DNA of 64,000 nt from Siphonodentalium dalli (taxonomy: Eukaryota; Mollusca; Scaphopoda; Gadilida; Siphonodentaliidae). The translations under genes were made by a program, and so were the position numbers. The notes beneath the pieces are model-generated. The model was not told the origin of the DNA. It was given only the letters and a program-made list of their open reading frames with translations, and searched no databases. Positions 1 through 11,594 of the stretch are shown piece by piece (positions within the stretch are counted from its first letter, which is position 1; every line of letters begins with the position of its first letter). The stretch spans positions 67,338,278 through 67,402,277 of the forward strand of contig CP136066.1 of the NCBI GenBank assembly GCA_032622095.1, read 5' to 3'.

Positions 1-245
1 ATACTATACTCAAAGTTGTTTCGAAATAGAATAGCAACACCTCTAGCCTGGGAAGAGTATGATGCCATTATTGCTTTGCATCCCCATTCTGCTTCAATAC
101 ATCTTTCCATGTGATTAGTGAAGTGTGTATCTTGCAAACAATATATAGATCCACCAAGGTTACGGATGTGATGGAAAACATCTCGGCGTTTATCGGTTTG
201 GTTAAGTCCACGGCAGTTCAGAGAAAAAACTTTTATATTACTCAT
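1..245 (-). CDS. L1/Tx1-like LINE ORF2, N-terminal endonuclease part (cut by window edge)
   Basis: Read on the minus strand from an ATG at 245-243, the frame stays open for 81 codons to the window edge. The product starts like an APE-type endonuclease of a non-LTR retrotransposon: a 'FSLNCRGL' strand with the metal-site Asn at residue 10, a KRRDV helix, 'IYCLQDTHF' at residues 34-42 and a later 'RGVAILF'. This nuclease nicks target DNA to prime reverse transcription. The usual catalytic Glu of LQETH is Asp39 here, a conservative change also known in some L1/Tx1 elements. The reverse transcriptase would lie outside the window. ORF1 of a similar element lies upstream on the same strand at 3104-2205. 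No stop is visible, so this part could be intact. The endonuclease call is strong; the exact clade is inference. Confidence 0.85.
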   Translation of the reverse strand, partial: MSNIKVFSLNCRGLNQTDKRRDVFHHIRNLGGSIYCLQDTHFTNHMERCIEAEWGCKAIMASYSSQARGVAILFRNNFEYS

Positions 246-2204
246 TATAGATATGCGGACGCCCTAGCTGTCGAACCAGACACATGGTATGTAGTGGCAC
301 ACATGGTACATATATATATAATATTATGGTACATTTTGATGTCACATTCATTCGCACAAAGAAAAGAGATACAGACATAACAAAGGTGGAGTACATAAAC
401 GGAGAAAACAGAGACATATACAACCGGCTAAAGGTCGTTGTCTGCTTGGATGGACAACACCGACCGTCCAGTGGTGGCAACATATACTATAGGTTATGTT
501 ATTTGGATTGCCACAGCCCGAGCTAGATTTATTAGTTCAATGCGACTTGCATTTGTTTCTTACTTTATATTATTACTATACTTTCCAACACGATGAAATA
601 AAACCAAAGTGAAAATTTTATTATGAGAAGATCGGATAGATAGTTAATGGGCTGAGGCACACGACATGCTTATAGGCATATGTATAGTATATATAGTATA
701 GTGAAATAAACTAGTCGAATTAGGAAACTCTATTAAGTGTGTATTCAATTATAAATTTTTGGAGTTATGAAACAGCATCTTAAAAATAGTCTATTCATAA
801 CGCATCCATCTCTAGGTAGACAGTATACCGTGCTTTTTGTATATTTGTAGACTTCGGGACTGATTTGTGGATACAGAAAATTAAGACAAGGAAAAATAGT
901 AGTGCACATGTTATATCTGAATAGTTTCATTTTTATACATTAAAAATAACAAGAATGTGTACAGTACTTTACAACGTGGAAATGACACCAACTCATTCCT
1001 TGATAAAACAGTAGCACATTTATTAAATCTGGACGTTTTTCTTGTTTGGTGAGGCTAAATATAGATAGATACCCGGCCGGCAAACCGATCGATAATGCAC
1101 ACATTCCATCAATAATTAGCACTCAGCATACACGATTGATTATGTGAGTTTGCTCGTGTGACATCCGTAGTTATGTCAAAGCCCAGTTGTTCGGTGCGTT
1201 TGTTTTTTGTGCTAATTCGGAAGGTTCCCGGCCGCAGTCGAACTATGTTTTGGAATAAAGTTTGTCATTTGGACTCGGATTTTTGGATCTGTTATTGTGT
1301 TCCTGAAATAAGGATTATTTTCGAGAAGTCTTTCTTTAATAATAAAATAACTGGATGTAAATAGTCGAGTTATTTGGACATTGACTAGTTGATGGAATGC
1401 AAAACAAGAAAAGGTCGAATCGCCGAGTGTTCAACAGCGTTTAACTGTTAACAGTGTTTAAGGTGCTTAGGTATTTACTATACACAACTATAACATGCAC
1501 ACTATGTTTTTATTTTGTCTCTACATGTATGGATATGTTACAATATTGGGGTCATTTTTTGGTTCAATTTAGATAATATTATGATGATATTGTGTACTAC
1601 AATGTACTGTAATAAGGTAATGCGATATAATATTTAACTCATTCCATATTATATGGCAGTATTCGAGCTATGAGATAAGGCTTCGATTATGTTTGGTAGG
1701 GATCGTACAATTATAATAAATGGGAATTAGGGATTATATTAATTCATGTGTGACATTTGTGGGTATTAAGATCACACTGGAAATCACGTGAATGGATTGG
1801 GGAGAAATTCTGATATTATATAAAAGTTGTATGCTATATATTAGCATAGTATATAATATTATAGTGATATGGTCTCAATATAATACTGAAAACAATGGCA
1901 TTTGCATGACTGATTCCAATTAAGCTATAAAATAAGATTGTATTTGGTAAGGTATATTCAAGAAGGGTGAGGCAATTTTCCACAACTGGGGTGTCAGGGG
2001 TTGGGATAATTGTATGAAGTGGAGGGGTTTTTTGTATCATTAGATATATATGGTTAGAGTAGGGTGGGGTTTTATGATATCAGTGAAAGTTTAGTTAGGA
2101 ATGGGGTTTTCAGTGTGACAATTTGGGATCTCACATGCTAGAAAAATACAACATATTTACATATAAATAGCATCTGAACACATCTAAACGTATCAAGTAT
2201 CTTG
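246..2204. other. Stretch without recognisable gene between LINE ORF2 and ORF1
   Basis: About 2 kb of AT-rich sequence with only short ORFs that show no recognisable domain. It separates the LINE ORF1 piece from the endonuclease start on the same strand, far longer than the usual ORF1-ORF2 gap, so it may contain an insertion or join two separate elements. Confidence 0.6.
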
Positions 2205-3104
2205 TTCAGCTCCTCCTCAGTGCGAAATTTTACAATTTTTCCAGCTTTAAGTAAAGTTTGCCATTTGTTAGCCAAGAGTTTTGCACACATGTAGCTTTGT
2301 ATGCCTTGGTCAGTAGTTCATGGTTTAGTTTTGTGGCATCTTCAACATCTTTAGGCAGCTCTTGGCCTCAATCACATCATACTTCGTAAACCGGTTCAGG
2401 AATTTAACAATGATTGCTCTCGGTTTGTCTCTCTTTTGTCTACTTTGTGGCTGATTGTCTTTACCTTGATAATTGTCGTTAAAGTTTTTACCTATTCTGT
2501 GGCACATGTCAATTTCACCCACCGCGAGGTCTAAGTTGAGAGGTTTCTTGAATAGTTCAAGCACTTTCCTTCGACAATCTATAGCCGTCTCATTGGAATC
2601 CGCCTCCTCTATACCGAAAATTCGAATGCTGTCTTTTCTTCCCTGTTGTTCCAAATCATTATAATTATATTTCATTTTCCCCAGTTCTTGTGCCATTTCA
2701 TTTTCACGTTTTTCCAATAGTTCTAATTTGTTATTCTTTTCCTTTTCAAGCACCTTTATTTTATTTTCGAAAGCTGTAACTTTTTCAATGAACGCTTCGA
2801 GAATGTCTTCCTTGAATTTGCTAACTATGTGGCCAAATTTTTTAATCTGGGACTGTTGTTCTTTAGAATAAGAGTCATGGTTCTTTGTCGATGCTTCAGT
2901 TAGTGCATCAACTCTTGCAATCAGGTTTTGCAGCTGTTTAGGAATATCACCTAAAATAGGCGACGGAGGGGCAGCACCCGGTTTATCCATAAATTCTTCC
3001 ATTGTAAGTTGTTTCTTGGGTTCAGGATTAAAACTATCTTCACTATTAATTGTTGAATTTGAGTTATTGTTATTTTTCTTGGAATGTTTCCTTTTCATTG
3101 TCAT
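2205..3104 (-). CDS. LINE ORF1 protein (coiled coil plus RRM-like), 3' end frameshifted
   Basis: The minus-strand frame from 3104 to 2325 encodes 259 residues. It has a basic N/S-rich head (1-30), a Pro-containing linker, a long heptad-rich coiled coil at about 85-152, and an RRM-like block at about 155-245 with 'RKDSIRIFGIEE', 'IDMCHRIGK' and 'PRAIIVKFLNRF'. This is the layout of L1-type ORF1, the RNA-binding chaperone that coats LINE RNA. The frame stops at 2325, but the usual C-terminal domain continues in other frames down to about 2205 ('NHELLTKAYKA', 'WLTNGKLYLK', 'KIVKFRTEEELNKIL'), showing at least two frameshifts. The start Met heads the longest open frame and lies just after a flank with ATG-rich sequence. 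No RT follows within 2 kb, so it is either an ORF1-only remnant or the front of the element whose endonuclease is at 245-1. Confidence 0.85.
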
Positions 3105-3798
3105 TTGTGTTTTTGTTTACATTCAGATATTCAAAATGGCAGCCACGACTGGGCGGTCGTTGAAGTCCAGAATTAAACACCGAAATTGGGCATCACCGTT
3201 CCTCTGCTAAACGTTGGTTCTCTGATTAATCATACCTTCTTCGTTTTTGGAGCAGTTCCTATCTATCTAGAACACCGATCCCCTTTTCGTAGCTTAAAAT
3301 ATTACTTTATTTGGACTATGCGTCCTACCGCTGCAACGTCATAACCGGAAGTGTTCTAGATAATTTAATTGCCTGATTGAATGAGCAGCTTATAATTTGT
3401 GTGTAATAATTGCTTTTCGTAATTAGAAAATATCTGTATTAATTTATTTTAGCTGCTCGTAAATTAATTTTAATGTAAAATAACATTGTATGTGGGGTGT
3501 ATTAATTTAACGGGAAATAGCATAAGATCAATATCCCATTAAATACCGTCATCACAGGTGTTACACGCAGTTAATCATTAACGCGGACATTCCGTTTGTT
3601 GAATAGCCTGGCTAAGTAATACGATCGTGATTCAGTTGTTCGACTTGTCAAGACATTACCGCGGACAATCCGTTTGATTGATAGGTTAATAGAGGAGCAA
3701 CGTAAGACAACTATCATAAACAGATAATAAGATCGGAACTGTCACAAGTGACTATTATTATAAGGCGGAAAATCCGTTTATTTTTATCAAGTCATAGC
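3105..3798. other. Gene-free stretch with three copies of a short motif
   Basis: No coding signal. A motif close to GCGGACAATCCGTTTG followed by a T/A-rich tail occurs near 3579, 3659 and 3762, roughly 80 and 100 bases apart. Confidence 0.5.
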
Positions 3799-4445
3799 AC
3801 AGGTGAGTATAGATAATGGCAGCCAACGCAGTCTCAATACATTATTGCACCTTCGAAGACTTGTGATATATAGTAATATAGTGGGCAATGGTGAGAAGTC
3901 TGCGGGGAAGATCATACATTACAGGGAACAGGTAGGTGACATCGAGAATGTCAAAACATTGTCCAAGATACTCGCCCCCCAACTGTGCCCAAATTCAAGG
4001 GTCATTTGACTTTAGCCCAGCCATGGAGAGGCTGGATTACTCTGAGGAGGAGTTTGAAGAACCAAAGATTTCCAGCTCTCCGGTCATTTCAAAATGTATG
4101 AATGATAACTGGAAGGGTAAGGTAAATAGGGTCTCAGAGCAAGAAAAGAAAGATTTGATGGCAGACATAAGCAGGGATGCAAAGAGACCGAGCAAGAGAG
4201 AGAGAGGCAAAGAGACATCAGCAAATAGAAGATCGAGACAATCGACCAAGAGATCTCAAACACGAAGATTGGCTTGAAAAAGTAAATAGAGAATGGAAAG
4301 AACTAAACGATCGAAAGAGACAAACTGAAAGGGAACGCGAACAGAAAATACCTAATCGCTATAGCCAAGGTGTGGGTTAAAAACATATGCCAATCGTTAT
4401 CGGCCTCTCGTTGAACAATCTGAAAATACTTCAACAATAAATAAA
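3799..4445 (+). CDS. Uncharacterised highly charged ORF, frameshifted
   Basis: I do not recognise the family. A frame with Met at 4023 gives an acidic start (MERLDYSEEEFEEPKISSS), then 'EQEKKDLMADISR'. The reading then moves to the frame of 4177-4380, which gives a very basic, Arg/Glu-rich helix ending 'EQKIPNRYSQGVG'. The change of charge-rich coding from one frame to the other near 4180 suggests a one-base indel. Upstream, 'GDIENVKTLSKILAPQL' is open in the 3803-4009 frame. An AATAAA-type cluster lies at about 4436-4448. It could be a gag-like or ORF1-like part of a mobile element, or a broken host gene. Confidence 0.35.
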
Positions 4446-4563
4446 ATAAAACATGATTTCCATTGTTTTCAATGCACGTTCGCGTAGCGCACAAATATTA
4501 TGTATTCCATTCTTATCATTACCATTATGCAAGATACGATGAATAAGTATTCATCTCTTTCAG

Positions 4564-4674
4564 ACGATATATTTTCATTCATATCGAGGAATGTAGCGTC
4601 AAATTTGCAAACGTGGACTTGGTGCTGCCAGCTATATCATTAGAGAAGACCCACCAAAAATCATTATATACTGC
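4564..4674 (+). CDS. Possible internal exon, unknown protein
   Basis: The block is bounded by 'ctctttcag' and 'CTGCAG|gtgaac'. In one frame it reads through 36 codons including 'EECSVKFANVDLVLPAIS'. Splice-like borders and the open frame are the only support. No family is recognised. Confidence 0.25.
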
Positions 4675-6328
4675 AGGTGAACTCCTATTATATTGATGTC
4701 AGATATACCAAGTCCTAAAACAATATCATTTTCGCAGCATTATGCCCATTTTATGACTAAGACAATTACATCTTTTCAACTAATATTTGATTTATCACAA
4801 TTGGATGCTTTCTGGATGATCAGGTAAACTCGTTACGCAGTTAGCACGAACAAACAGAAAACAAACTAAAACAAATCAAATAAAAAAACTAGAAGAGCCT
4901 TTACATTCTAGCTATAAATATTTATTTGTTAATAGCCGTTTCGTAATAAAGGGTTTCACAGTAAATAATGAAGGTAGCATGCAGCTCGAGAGTGAATGAT
5001 ATATATCATGATTGACTGCCATTTAAGATAGGGGTGGTTCTATTTCTAAAATATTATGGTATGGAATACGTGTGGTCGTTTAATTGTGTCAAATGTTTTA
5101 TTTAATAATGTAGTTCGATGTTGGAGATGGTCTCAGGTCGATATTAAATGAATTTAGTGACTTTTGTGAGCCAATTTCGCAGTAACTGGAGAACGGATGT
5201 TCTCTTGAAAGAACACACGCCGTACATGATAAGCATGAATCATACCATATTCGAAGCAACATTATGCATTAAACAGTTACTGCTACTGTTCACGTTTGTG
5301 TGAGACGGGCATTTGTCGTCCGCTCGAGACATGGAATGCCACCAGAAGGCTTGACATTCCATGCAGACCAAGAGGGTTGACATATCATCCGCTCTCATTG
5401 AACGAAAACAACGGTGACAACTTTTTGTGTTATCCGTCAAAGGCTTGACGAATAGGTTCCGCCAATGCGATGAAGTTCCCCCATCAGAATGGATCAGAAC
5501 ATCAAACAGTTCCCAGGTTTTAAACAGGCGTAATATAATCTATATACGGGCATAGCTTCATCTAACAGTAAACAGTTACTGCTATTGTCCACGTTTGAGT
5601 GAGAGCGGGGCATCGAATGCCACCAGAAGGCCCAACGAAACATGATGTATGAACGAAACAGTTATAAGAAACATATTGTCATCTTTTAATAAAACTATCA
5701 ACGATTGTGCGAAGTTATACCACCATCTCAGTCTACAACTAATAATGATCCAAGAGACGTACACAAACGAAAGGTAGATATGTACACCAAAATGTCAAAG
5801 GATACTACAAGCAGGGAACATGTGGTAGAGAAGTGTGTTTGGCCAGCCAGCCACATCAGGTAAAAGCTTTCTGCGAGCAGCTGTATGAAACCTCATATAT
5901 TCAAAAGAATCACAGTCGCTTCCATATATATATTCTTAACACACGATGTGATGAATAGTTTTCCATGCATACATAGCTATAACTTCTAGAATATATAATC
6001 AGTAGCCATTATGACTAATTATGTTCATTTGTTAATTCGAAAGACGTCTTCCTACAGTGACATAATTTTTCACATTTGGGCCAATAATGTTAAAATATGT
6101 ATGTAAGGTTTACAAGACGGTATACTTTCGACTAATTTAAACTAATACTATACGTCGCATCTCATGCGCTCTCATATATGGGTACGTTCATAAACTTGCA
6201 CATTTTCCAGACATTCTTGTGTATGCATTTCGGTAGATAAAGCTACAATGTGGCAGCAAAAATGCTTATCAAATGCTACTATACCACAGCTAACTACACG
6301 AAAAGTCAAAACAATGTAGTTCATGACA
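4675..6328. other. Gene-free stretch with a short direct repeat
   Basis: No coding region recognised. A block beginning AACAGTTACTGCTACTG and ending GAATGCCACCAGAAGGC occurs at about 5271-5350 and, shortened, at about 5572-5634. Confidence 0.5.
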
Positions 6329-6661
6329 TTAATGAGGAACCACATCATGCTGAATATACAAATGCTCAAAGTTCAACCTCTGCTCCGGGGAGTCAAAAGA
6401 CTTGACAGATCTTGGAGATTTTTGTTTTGGAACAATTGGATCTACAGCCTTAGTTGATTTCGGAGCAGACGTAGAAACTGCAGGAGCTGTATCCATTGCC
6501 TGTGAGGTAGGTTCAGGAACAGGAGAAATATCATTCTCCTGAAGTTGTGTTGCCAATGATATACTGACGCATTTTGTTTGATTCTCTGTCTGAGTGCTGG
6601 CATTTACATACTTTTTCTTAGAAACGGCAGCCGAATAGCATTTATGGTTCTTATCTTTCAC
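6329..6661 (-). CDS. Possible exon of an unknown Ser/Pro-rich protein
   Basis: Open for 110 codons on the minus strand. It contains 'KKYVNASTQTENQ', a polar Pro/Ser/Thr-rich middle and 'DSPEQRLNFEHLYIQ'. The composition is not random for such AT-rich DNA. No known domain is recognised, and no clear splice borders were fixed. Low confidence. Confidence 0.3.
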   Translation of the reverse strand: MKDKNHKCYSAAVSKKKYVNASTQTENQTKCVSISLATQLQENDISPVPEPTSQAMDTAPAVSTSAPKSTKAVDPIVPKQKSPRSVKSFDSPEQRLNFEHLYIQHDVVPH

Positions 6662-7284
6662 ATTAAATGTTGTATGCTAAAATTTGAAACTCTTAAGATT
6701 AACCGGGTCAATTCAACCCGCGTTTTCTCTGTACCTTCACATATGATAAAGATTCAGATTTGTTCAAATGCACTTAATTGGTTGATTAATGACTGGCTTA
6801 TTGTGTGCTTTATGAGATTTTCTTTGCGGGAAAAGCTGTGATTGAATTTGGTGTGTAGCATCCTTGAGTAATGGGAATGAGATTTCTACAAATGAAAATG
6901 ATAAGTTGATTATTAACTGGCTTGTCCTGTTATTGACATTATACGTCTCTGAAAATCTTTAGAAAAATAGCTGGCCAAAGTGTGACGTTGCTATAAGCAC
7001 CACTGTGGTACGACCTTGATACAATGACATCGAACAATTATCTCAAAGCTACAAATTCAGTACATTAATGCCCTATGGTGCTCCATTATATCAGATGTTC
7101 AGCAATCAAGTCGCTCCGCCAGCTTAGTACTTAAATTGCTTAACTTTGACATCAACTTCTCCAGAAAACAAATTAGTCTCAGTTTAGTTCAGTGTTTGAG
7201 TCTTTCATGTTACTATGCTCATTCTAGTTATTGTTTTTATCCAAAGAGATCTTAAAGTATATGATGGATTTATTTTTCTTTCAG
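6662..7284. other. Stretch without recognisable gene
   Basis: Short ORFs only. No repeat shared with the rest of the window was noticed. Confidence 0.5.
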
Positions 7285-7382
7285 ATTGGAAAGGGGGTTC
7301 CAGTCTTTCTGCCAGGAGATACACAGCTAGCTTTCCCCTTTTTGGTAAACAGATTCCAACCAAAAAGTTGGTGTTCCACCAG
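7285..7382 (+). CDS. Possible 98-nt exon, unknown protein
   Basis: A pyrimidine tract 'tttttctttcag' precedes a block open in one frame ('IGKGVPVFLPGDTQLAFPFL'), which ends 'CACCAG|gtaacc'. Borders and frame suggest a phase 0 to phase 2 exon. No protein family is recognised. Following open frames at 7528-7804 include a Cys-rich stretch (CSHECTSSCDCDLCRC) that could be a later exon, but this is not shown. Confidence 0.3.
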
Positions 7383-8577
7383 GTAACCCATAAGTGTTAG
7401 GAATTGCTGGTGAGTGAGTATTCCTTTTATCTACTCTAGTTATGAAGTCTGTTTTAGCTCATCTGATACGAAGTATCATGGGCAGCTATAGTCCCGACGT
7501 ACGTATTATGGCGCACCGAGCACGGCGATGACATACTGGCAAGAAGTAGGAAGGGCATGTATGGACGGACATCCCTCTGGTAATATTTTAATTCCGTATA
7601 GGGGGGTCATTGCACCTGTATACACATCACAGGACATCATACCCTATGCACAAAATGCAGAAGTGTCATCGCTCCACAATTCTGTTAGAAAATATAACTC
7701 TCGACGACATAGAGGATAATAATGGTTGCAGTCACGAGTGTACATCATCATGTGACTGTGATCTCTGTAGATGTCCTGCATTTGGGCTACATTGGTCTAT
7801 CTGAGACTGACTTCCCTACGTCACCCACAGACACATCAATCATGTCAGTTTCAGATACCACTCCTTACGCTAACGACGATATTGAAGATGAACCGGTACA
7901 AGGCGCTACATCACCGATAGCGACAAAGACATTGAATAAGTGGAAAATGACGATGCCGACGATGATCACAACAGTGACGACAACACTGACTGTAAACATG
8001 TTGATAACTGTTAAAAGCGAACGAAACCATAAAACACAGATAAGTTTCGATCCTGTGTCGGAACCGGTAGCAAATGGGCCGGTGGCGATGATCTCGGGGA
8101 CCACAATCACTAATTACTTGATCCTGGGCTTTCGGAGCAAAGGAGCGTCGGTAAGTTGCCATATCTAGTACCAATAATAGCAGTGCATACTATATGATGC
8201 ACATCCTGCAAGTATATACGATTCAGTGAAATACACCCTATAGTTATACCACACCAGAAATCTAATTTACTAGACTAGATATGAATGCAAAACAGCCTAG
8301 GCATTTGTCCGTTTGTATTTCTAAGGAATGACTATTGGTACTCTTCCCTAAATCATTTGAACACCAAATGCGTGAACATACTTAACATTTTAGACTGAGA
8401 CATTTAAGCTAGCCCCCCCCCCTTTCACATACGCATTTGATTCAATTTGGCTAAGGTTGGGAAGTCCTGTGAAACGTTTCGCGATACATGTATTTTTTAT
8501 TTATTAATCTTAAAAACAAACCAGGTTTGTATGTTTGATATCTACACGCAATATAGACTACGTGTGTAACACCTCTC
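7383..8577. other. Region of weak overlapping ORFs, no firm gene
   Basis: Overlapping open frames at 7528-8168 show a Cys-rich run and a Thr-rich run but no recognisable domain. A run of ten or more C lies near 8412. Nothing else was identified up to the Helitron fragment. Confidence 0.4.
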
Positions 8578-9108
8578 ATGATCCACGGACCATGCGGTGG
8601 AATAAATCCGAGTTCACCGTGTATGGAAAATGGGTAGTGTTCCAAAAACTATCCCAAAGAGTTTTCCCATCAGACCGTTGCCAATGCTGAAGGGTATCCG
8701 GTTTATATGAGACGACCGGTGCGGACGGTAGAAGTAGACACCACATTGGTCGACAATCGATATGTTGTCCCATACAATAAGCAGTGGTGATTCAAGTACA
8801 ACTGCCACATACACGTTGAAGTATGATCATCCATAAAATCAGTCAAATATTTATTCAAATATGTATTCAAAGGATATGACGACACAAGCTACAATTGCAC
8901 AAGACCACGGCGGTGTGCACGATGAGATCGCTACATATTTGGACGCAAGATATGTCACAGCACCAGAAGCAATATGGAAACTACTAGAAAACAAAATGCA
9001 TGACCACTCTCATGACGGTATCCGTTAGGTTGTTTATATTGAACTTGACCAGTTAGTTTACTTTCAAGGAGGAGGGGAACAAGCGGCATTTGACCGAGCT
9101 CCAATTGA
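8578..9108 (+). pseudogene. Helitron Rep (HUH) domain fragment, decayed
   Basis: From 8578 one frame runs for about 118 codons with three stops (TAG 8635, TGA 8788, TGA 8824). It shows the Helitron series 'MIHGPCGGINPSSPC', 'AEGYPVYMRRP', 'LVDNRYVVPYN', 'FKYNCHIHVEV' and 'VKYLFKYVFKG'. The last carries the paired Tyr (YLFKY) of the rolling-circle nuclease. A shift near 8910 leads to 'DEIATYLDARYVTAPEAIWKLL' read in two parts, then 'VYIELDQLVYFQGGGEQAAF'. In an active element this protein nicks and transfers single-stranded DNA. Here the helicase half is missing and the stops show it is dead. A helicase fragment at 31.7 kb may come from another copy. Confidence 0.9.
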
Positions 9109-9371
9109 TTGAATTTCCTTACGCATTCCTCCAAGAAACCTCGAAATGCTCTTTTGAATTTAATACATTTATATGTATATGGTGAATTTAATACATTTAT
9201 ATGTGTATGGTCAAAATCAGCGGAGTGGGCTGGATATGAATATTAAAGTATGCATGTCAATATGGCGTATAGACCACGTGGAAAACAAACCACCAATGGT
9301 CTTCATGTAACTTGACCGACGTGGAAAATTAATTATTCAAATTAAGTTTAGGTTACCTCAAAACCAATAAA

Positions 9372-9630
9372 TAAGGTCTGAGGGTTGATTAGAGGTGATA
9401 TCATGTCATGATTTGCTAGTTTGAACCACCGTTTTCACAATTGCCCCGGCATAATGTGACGTTGCAAAATGGTGTACACGTGACAGTGTACTGTATACGA
9501 CCACGTATACTTTTAAAAAAAGTTTTTCATTGTTCAAAACATGGCAGCACGAGCACCACCATATTGTTGGACCAGGAGAATGAATCCACATACGTACCAG
9601 TGGCTTTTAATCCAAGACCTGGCAAAACTA
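9372..9630 (+). repeat. Repeat B, copy 1
   Basis: Closely matches 13126-13385 through the blocks 'gagggttgattagagg', 'tttgccccggcataatgtgacgttgc'-like sequence and 'atggcagcacgagcacca'. The ATG of the small ORF seen in copy 2 is kept, but the reading differs after about 15 codons. Copy 1 diverges after about 9630. Confidence 0.7.
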
Positions 9631-9965
9631 ATGCGTGTTCTTCCAGCAGTCACCCATCAGTGCTGATCCCCAACCTTCAGCGACCTGTCGCCGATCGGAT
9701 GCAGCCAGCCATCACCGCGGTCTCTTGCCAGGGGACGGGGACTGACCATCATTTTCAGGAGGTAATGAGCTATATAACAACGTCGTTTTTTATCCTACCT
9801 GGCCTGTCGCTTGGGACCGCCCCTGCCGCATTCGACACCGGACGATTTCAGCACACACGTGACTCCGACGATTCGCCACCGCATTGCTCGCGGCGAATAC
9901 TTCCCCCTCACAAGGCTTCCATCGCAAACCAGTGGATCGGTCACCACCGCACAACCACTATGTTA

Positions 9966-10045
9966 ATCACGCCAATATTTACACAAAGGTTGATATTGGA
10001 CCTATTTGATTCTGATCTGTTTCTTTTATCGCGCGGACCACAGTA
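9966..10045 (+). repeat. Family A repeat fragment (end part)
   Basis: Shares 'acgccaatatt', 'gatattggacctatttg' and 'gcggaccacagt' with the 3' ends of the family A copies at 18290-18420 and 35144-35280. Confidence 0.6.
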
Positions 10046-10224
10046 CCTGTAATTCAGGTATGATATATATATGCTAAATTTAGGTTCTGCTTTATTTTCG
10101 TTGTAATTTTATTTCAATGCAGCATGGATATATATTTTTCTGAAGATTTTCCTTTTGCGTTCATTGGTTTTCATTCTGATTTTGAGTTTTCACAGATGGA
10201 TGCCTTTTTTGTGACTATAATTTT

Positions 10225-10500
10225 GATTTTCTGAGTTTACTGTGAATGGTTTCCCCATGTGTGAAGCACTTCAGATCCATAAGGCACGTACCACGCCATA
10301 TCTGCCTTCCGCAATTGGTGCCGCAGAACGTCAGGATCGAACTTTGATAAATGTTGTCTGGTGTTATATAGATACAAAAAAACAGAAATCCTGGGATAAA
10401 TCTTTCACAGCCGGCCAGGGCGATGGGATATTCGGTACACCGCCTTACTGGTTTTACACCAAATAAAATGCTGAGCCGTGATACACGTAAATCACCCGTC
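10225..10500 (+). pseudogene. Ty3/Gypsy integrase fragment
   Basis: The frame at 10242-10466 encodes 'CEALQIHKARTTPY', 'PSAIGAAERQDRTLINVV' and 'SWDKS', followed in another frame by 'TGFTPNKMLSRDTRKSPV'. This is the end of the integrase core of Ty3/Gypsy elements, where the third catalytic acid sits in NG..ER; here it is Glu29 of the frame. Integrase inserts the retroelement cDNA. The usual Asn of 'SANG' is Ile, and a frameshift near 10440 breaks the Gly-x-Thr-Pro-Asn module. No reverse transcriptase, protease or LTR was seen nearby, so this is an isolated remnant. Confidence 0.85.
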
Positions 10501-11254
10501 AGATCTCGTTTTTAATTTTAATTCCAAAACACCGGAATAGGAAAATGCGGCCGAATATCTGTACACGTTGGTAAGAAGAGTATAAAGGTTGTCACCAACT
10601 CGCGCGTGAGCACTTGAAGGCTGCGTGTTCAAAATTAAGCAATATTATGTTAATATAAATACATTTGAATATGAACTTGGTGATTTAGTATACATTTCAT
10701 ATAAATGGAAATAAGTGTTCGACCCACAGTGAAAATATATCCCTACTAGTACATCTACCTCCAATGTAGATGTAAATATATATTTTAATTGAAAATCATA
10801 TATTTCAGCATGTAGGGTTTATTGAACTCCACTCATTTTGGTATGTGTCATGTAATCTAATCATTAAGATGTTAATTAAGTAGATAGCCAAGCCAGATCA
10901 ACCCTAAATGATTAAGCATGATATCCGTCCATAAATATTTACTTCAGCGGGGTTTTCGGTATCAATAAATATGTATAGAGGTGAAATGTATGGGTATGCC
11001 CATTTTTTACATCACCATCTACAACAAACGGATAACCCAGTAATTGTTTGGTATGATGTTATATGCAGGCATTTGCGTTTTTCACAAAGGGTAGGAATGA
11101 TCCCATTGGGGGAAAACATCACCTAACAGAGCGAAGATGTACTCTCTTGGGTGGGGAGGCGACTGTTGCAAGAGAAGGGAAAAACAAAACAATTTAGGTT
11201 CCAAACGGTAGACGATCTACAGTCAAAAGCAGTCGTTTTGACTGTTCAGGATTC
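10501..11254. other. Stretch without recognisable gene
   Basis: AT-rich, only short ORFs, nothing recognised. Confidence 0.5.
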
Positions 11255-11540
11255 TCCAATACTGGAATCCGACCACGTGTGACATCCGAATGGTAGTATG
11301 TCTTTCAGCACCATTTAGTCGACAGGTCACTCTGTTGGTAATTAGATTCAAAAGAAAATCGCCATAGACCGATTGCCGTTCAGCATCAGGTATACACAGA
11401 CTATGTAATCAAGATCGCCATTGTTACCCAACAACGTACAGTTTGAGTGACGCAGACAAAGAGCGTTCCATGTTAGTCTATTCCTGATATGGTGATAATA
11501 AAGAGCGTTTATTTCACTTCGGTGTGCCAACAATTGAATA
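11255..11540 (+). repeat. Family A repeat fragment
   Basis: Contains 'accatttagtcgac', 'gttcagcatcaggtatac' and 'gagcgttccatgttag', matching the middle of the larger copies at 14725-15360 and 34375-35320. Confidence 0.7.
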
Positions 11541-11594
11541 ACAGCTCAAACAGCCTGTGGCCATGGATGGCATGTGATGGTGATGTATTTTACG

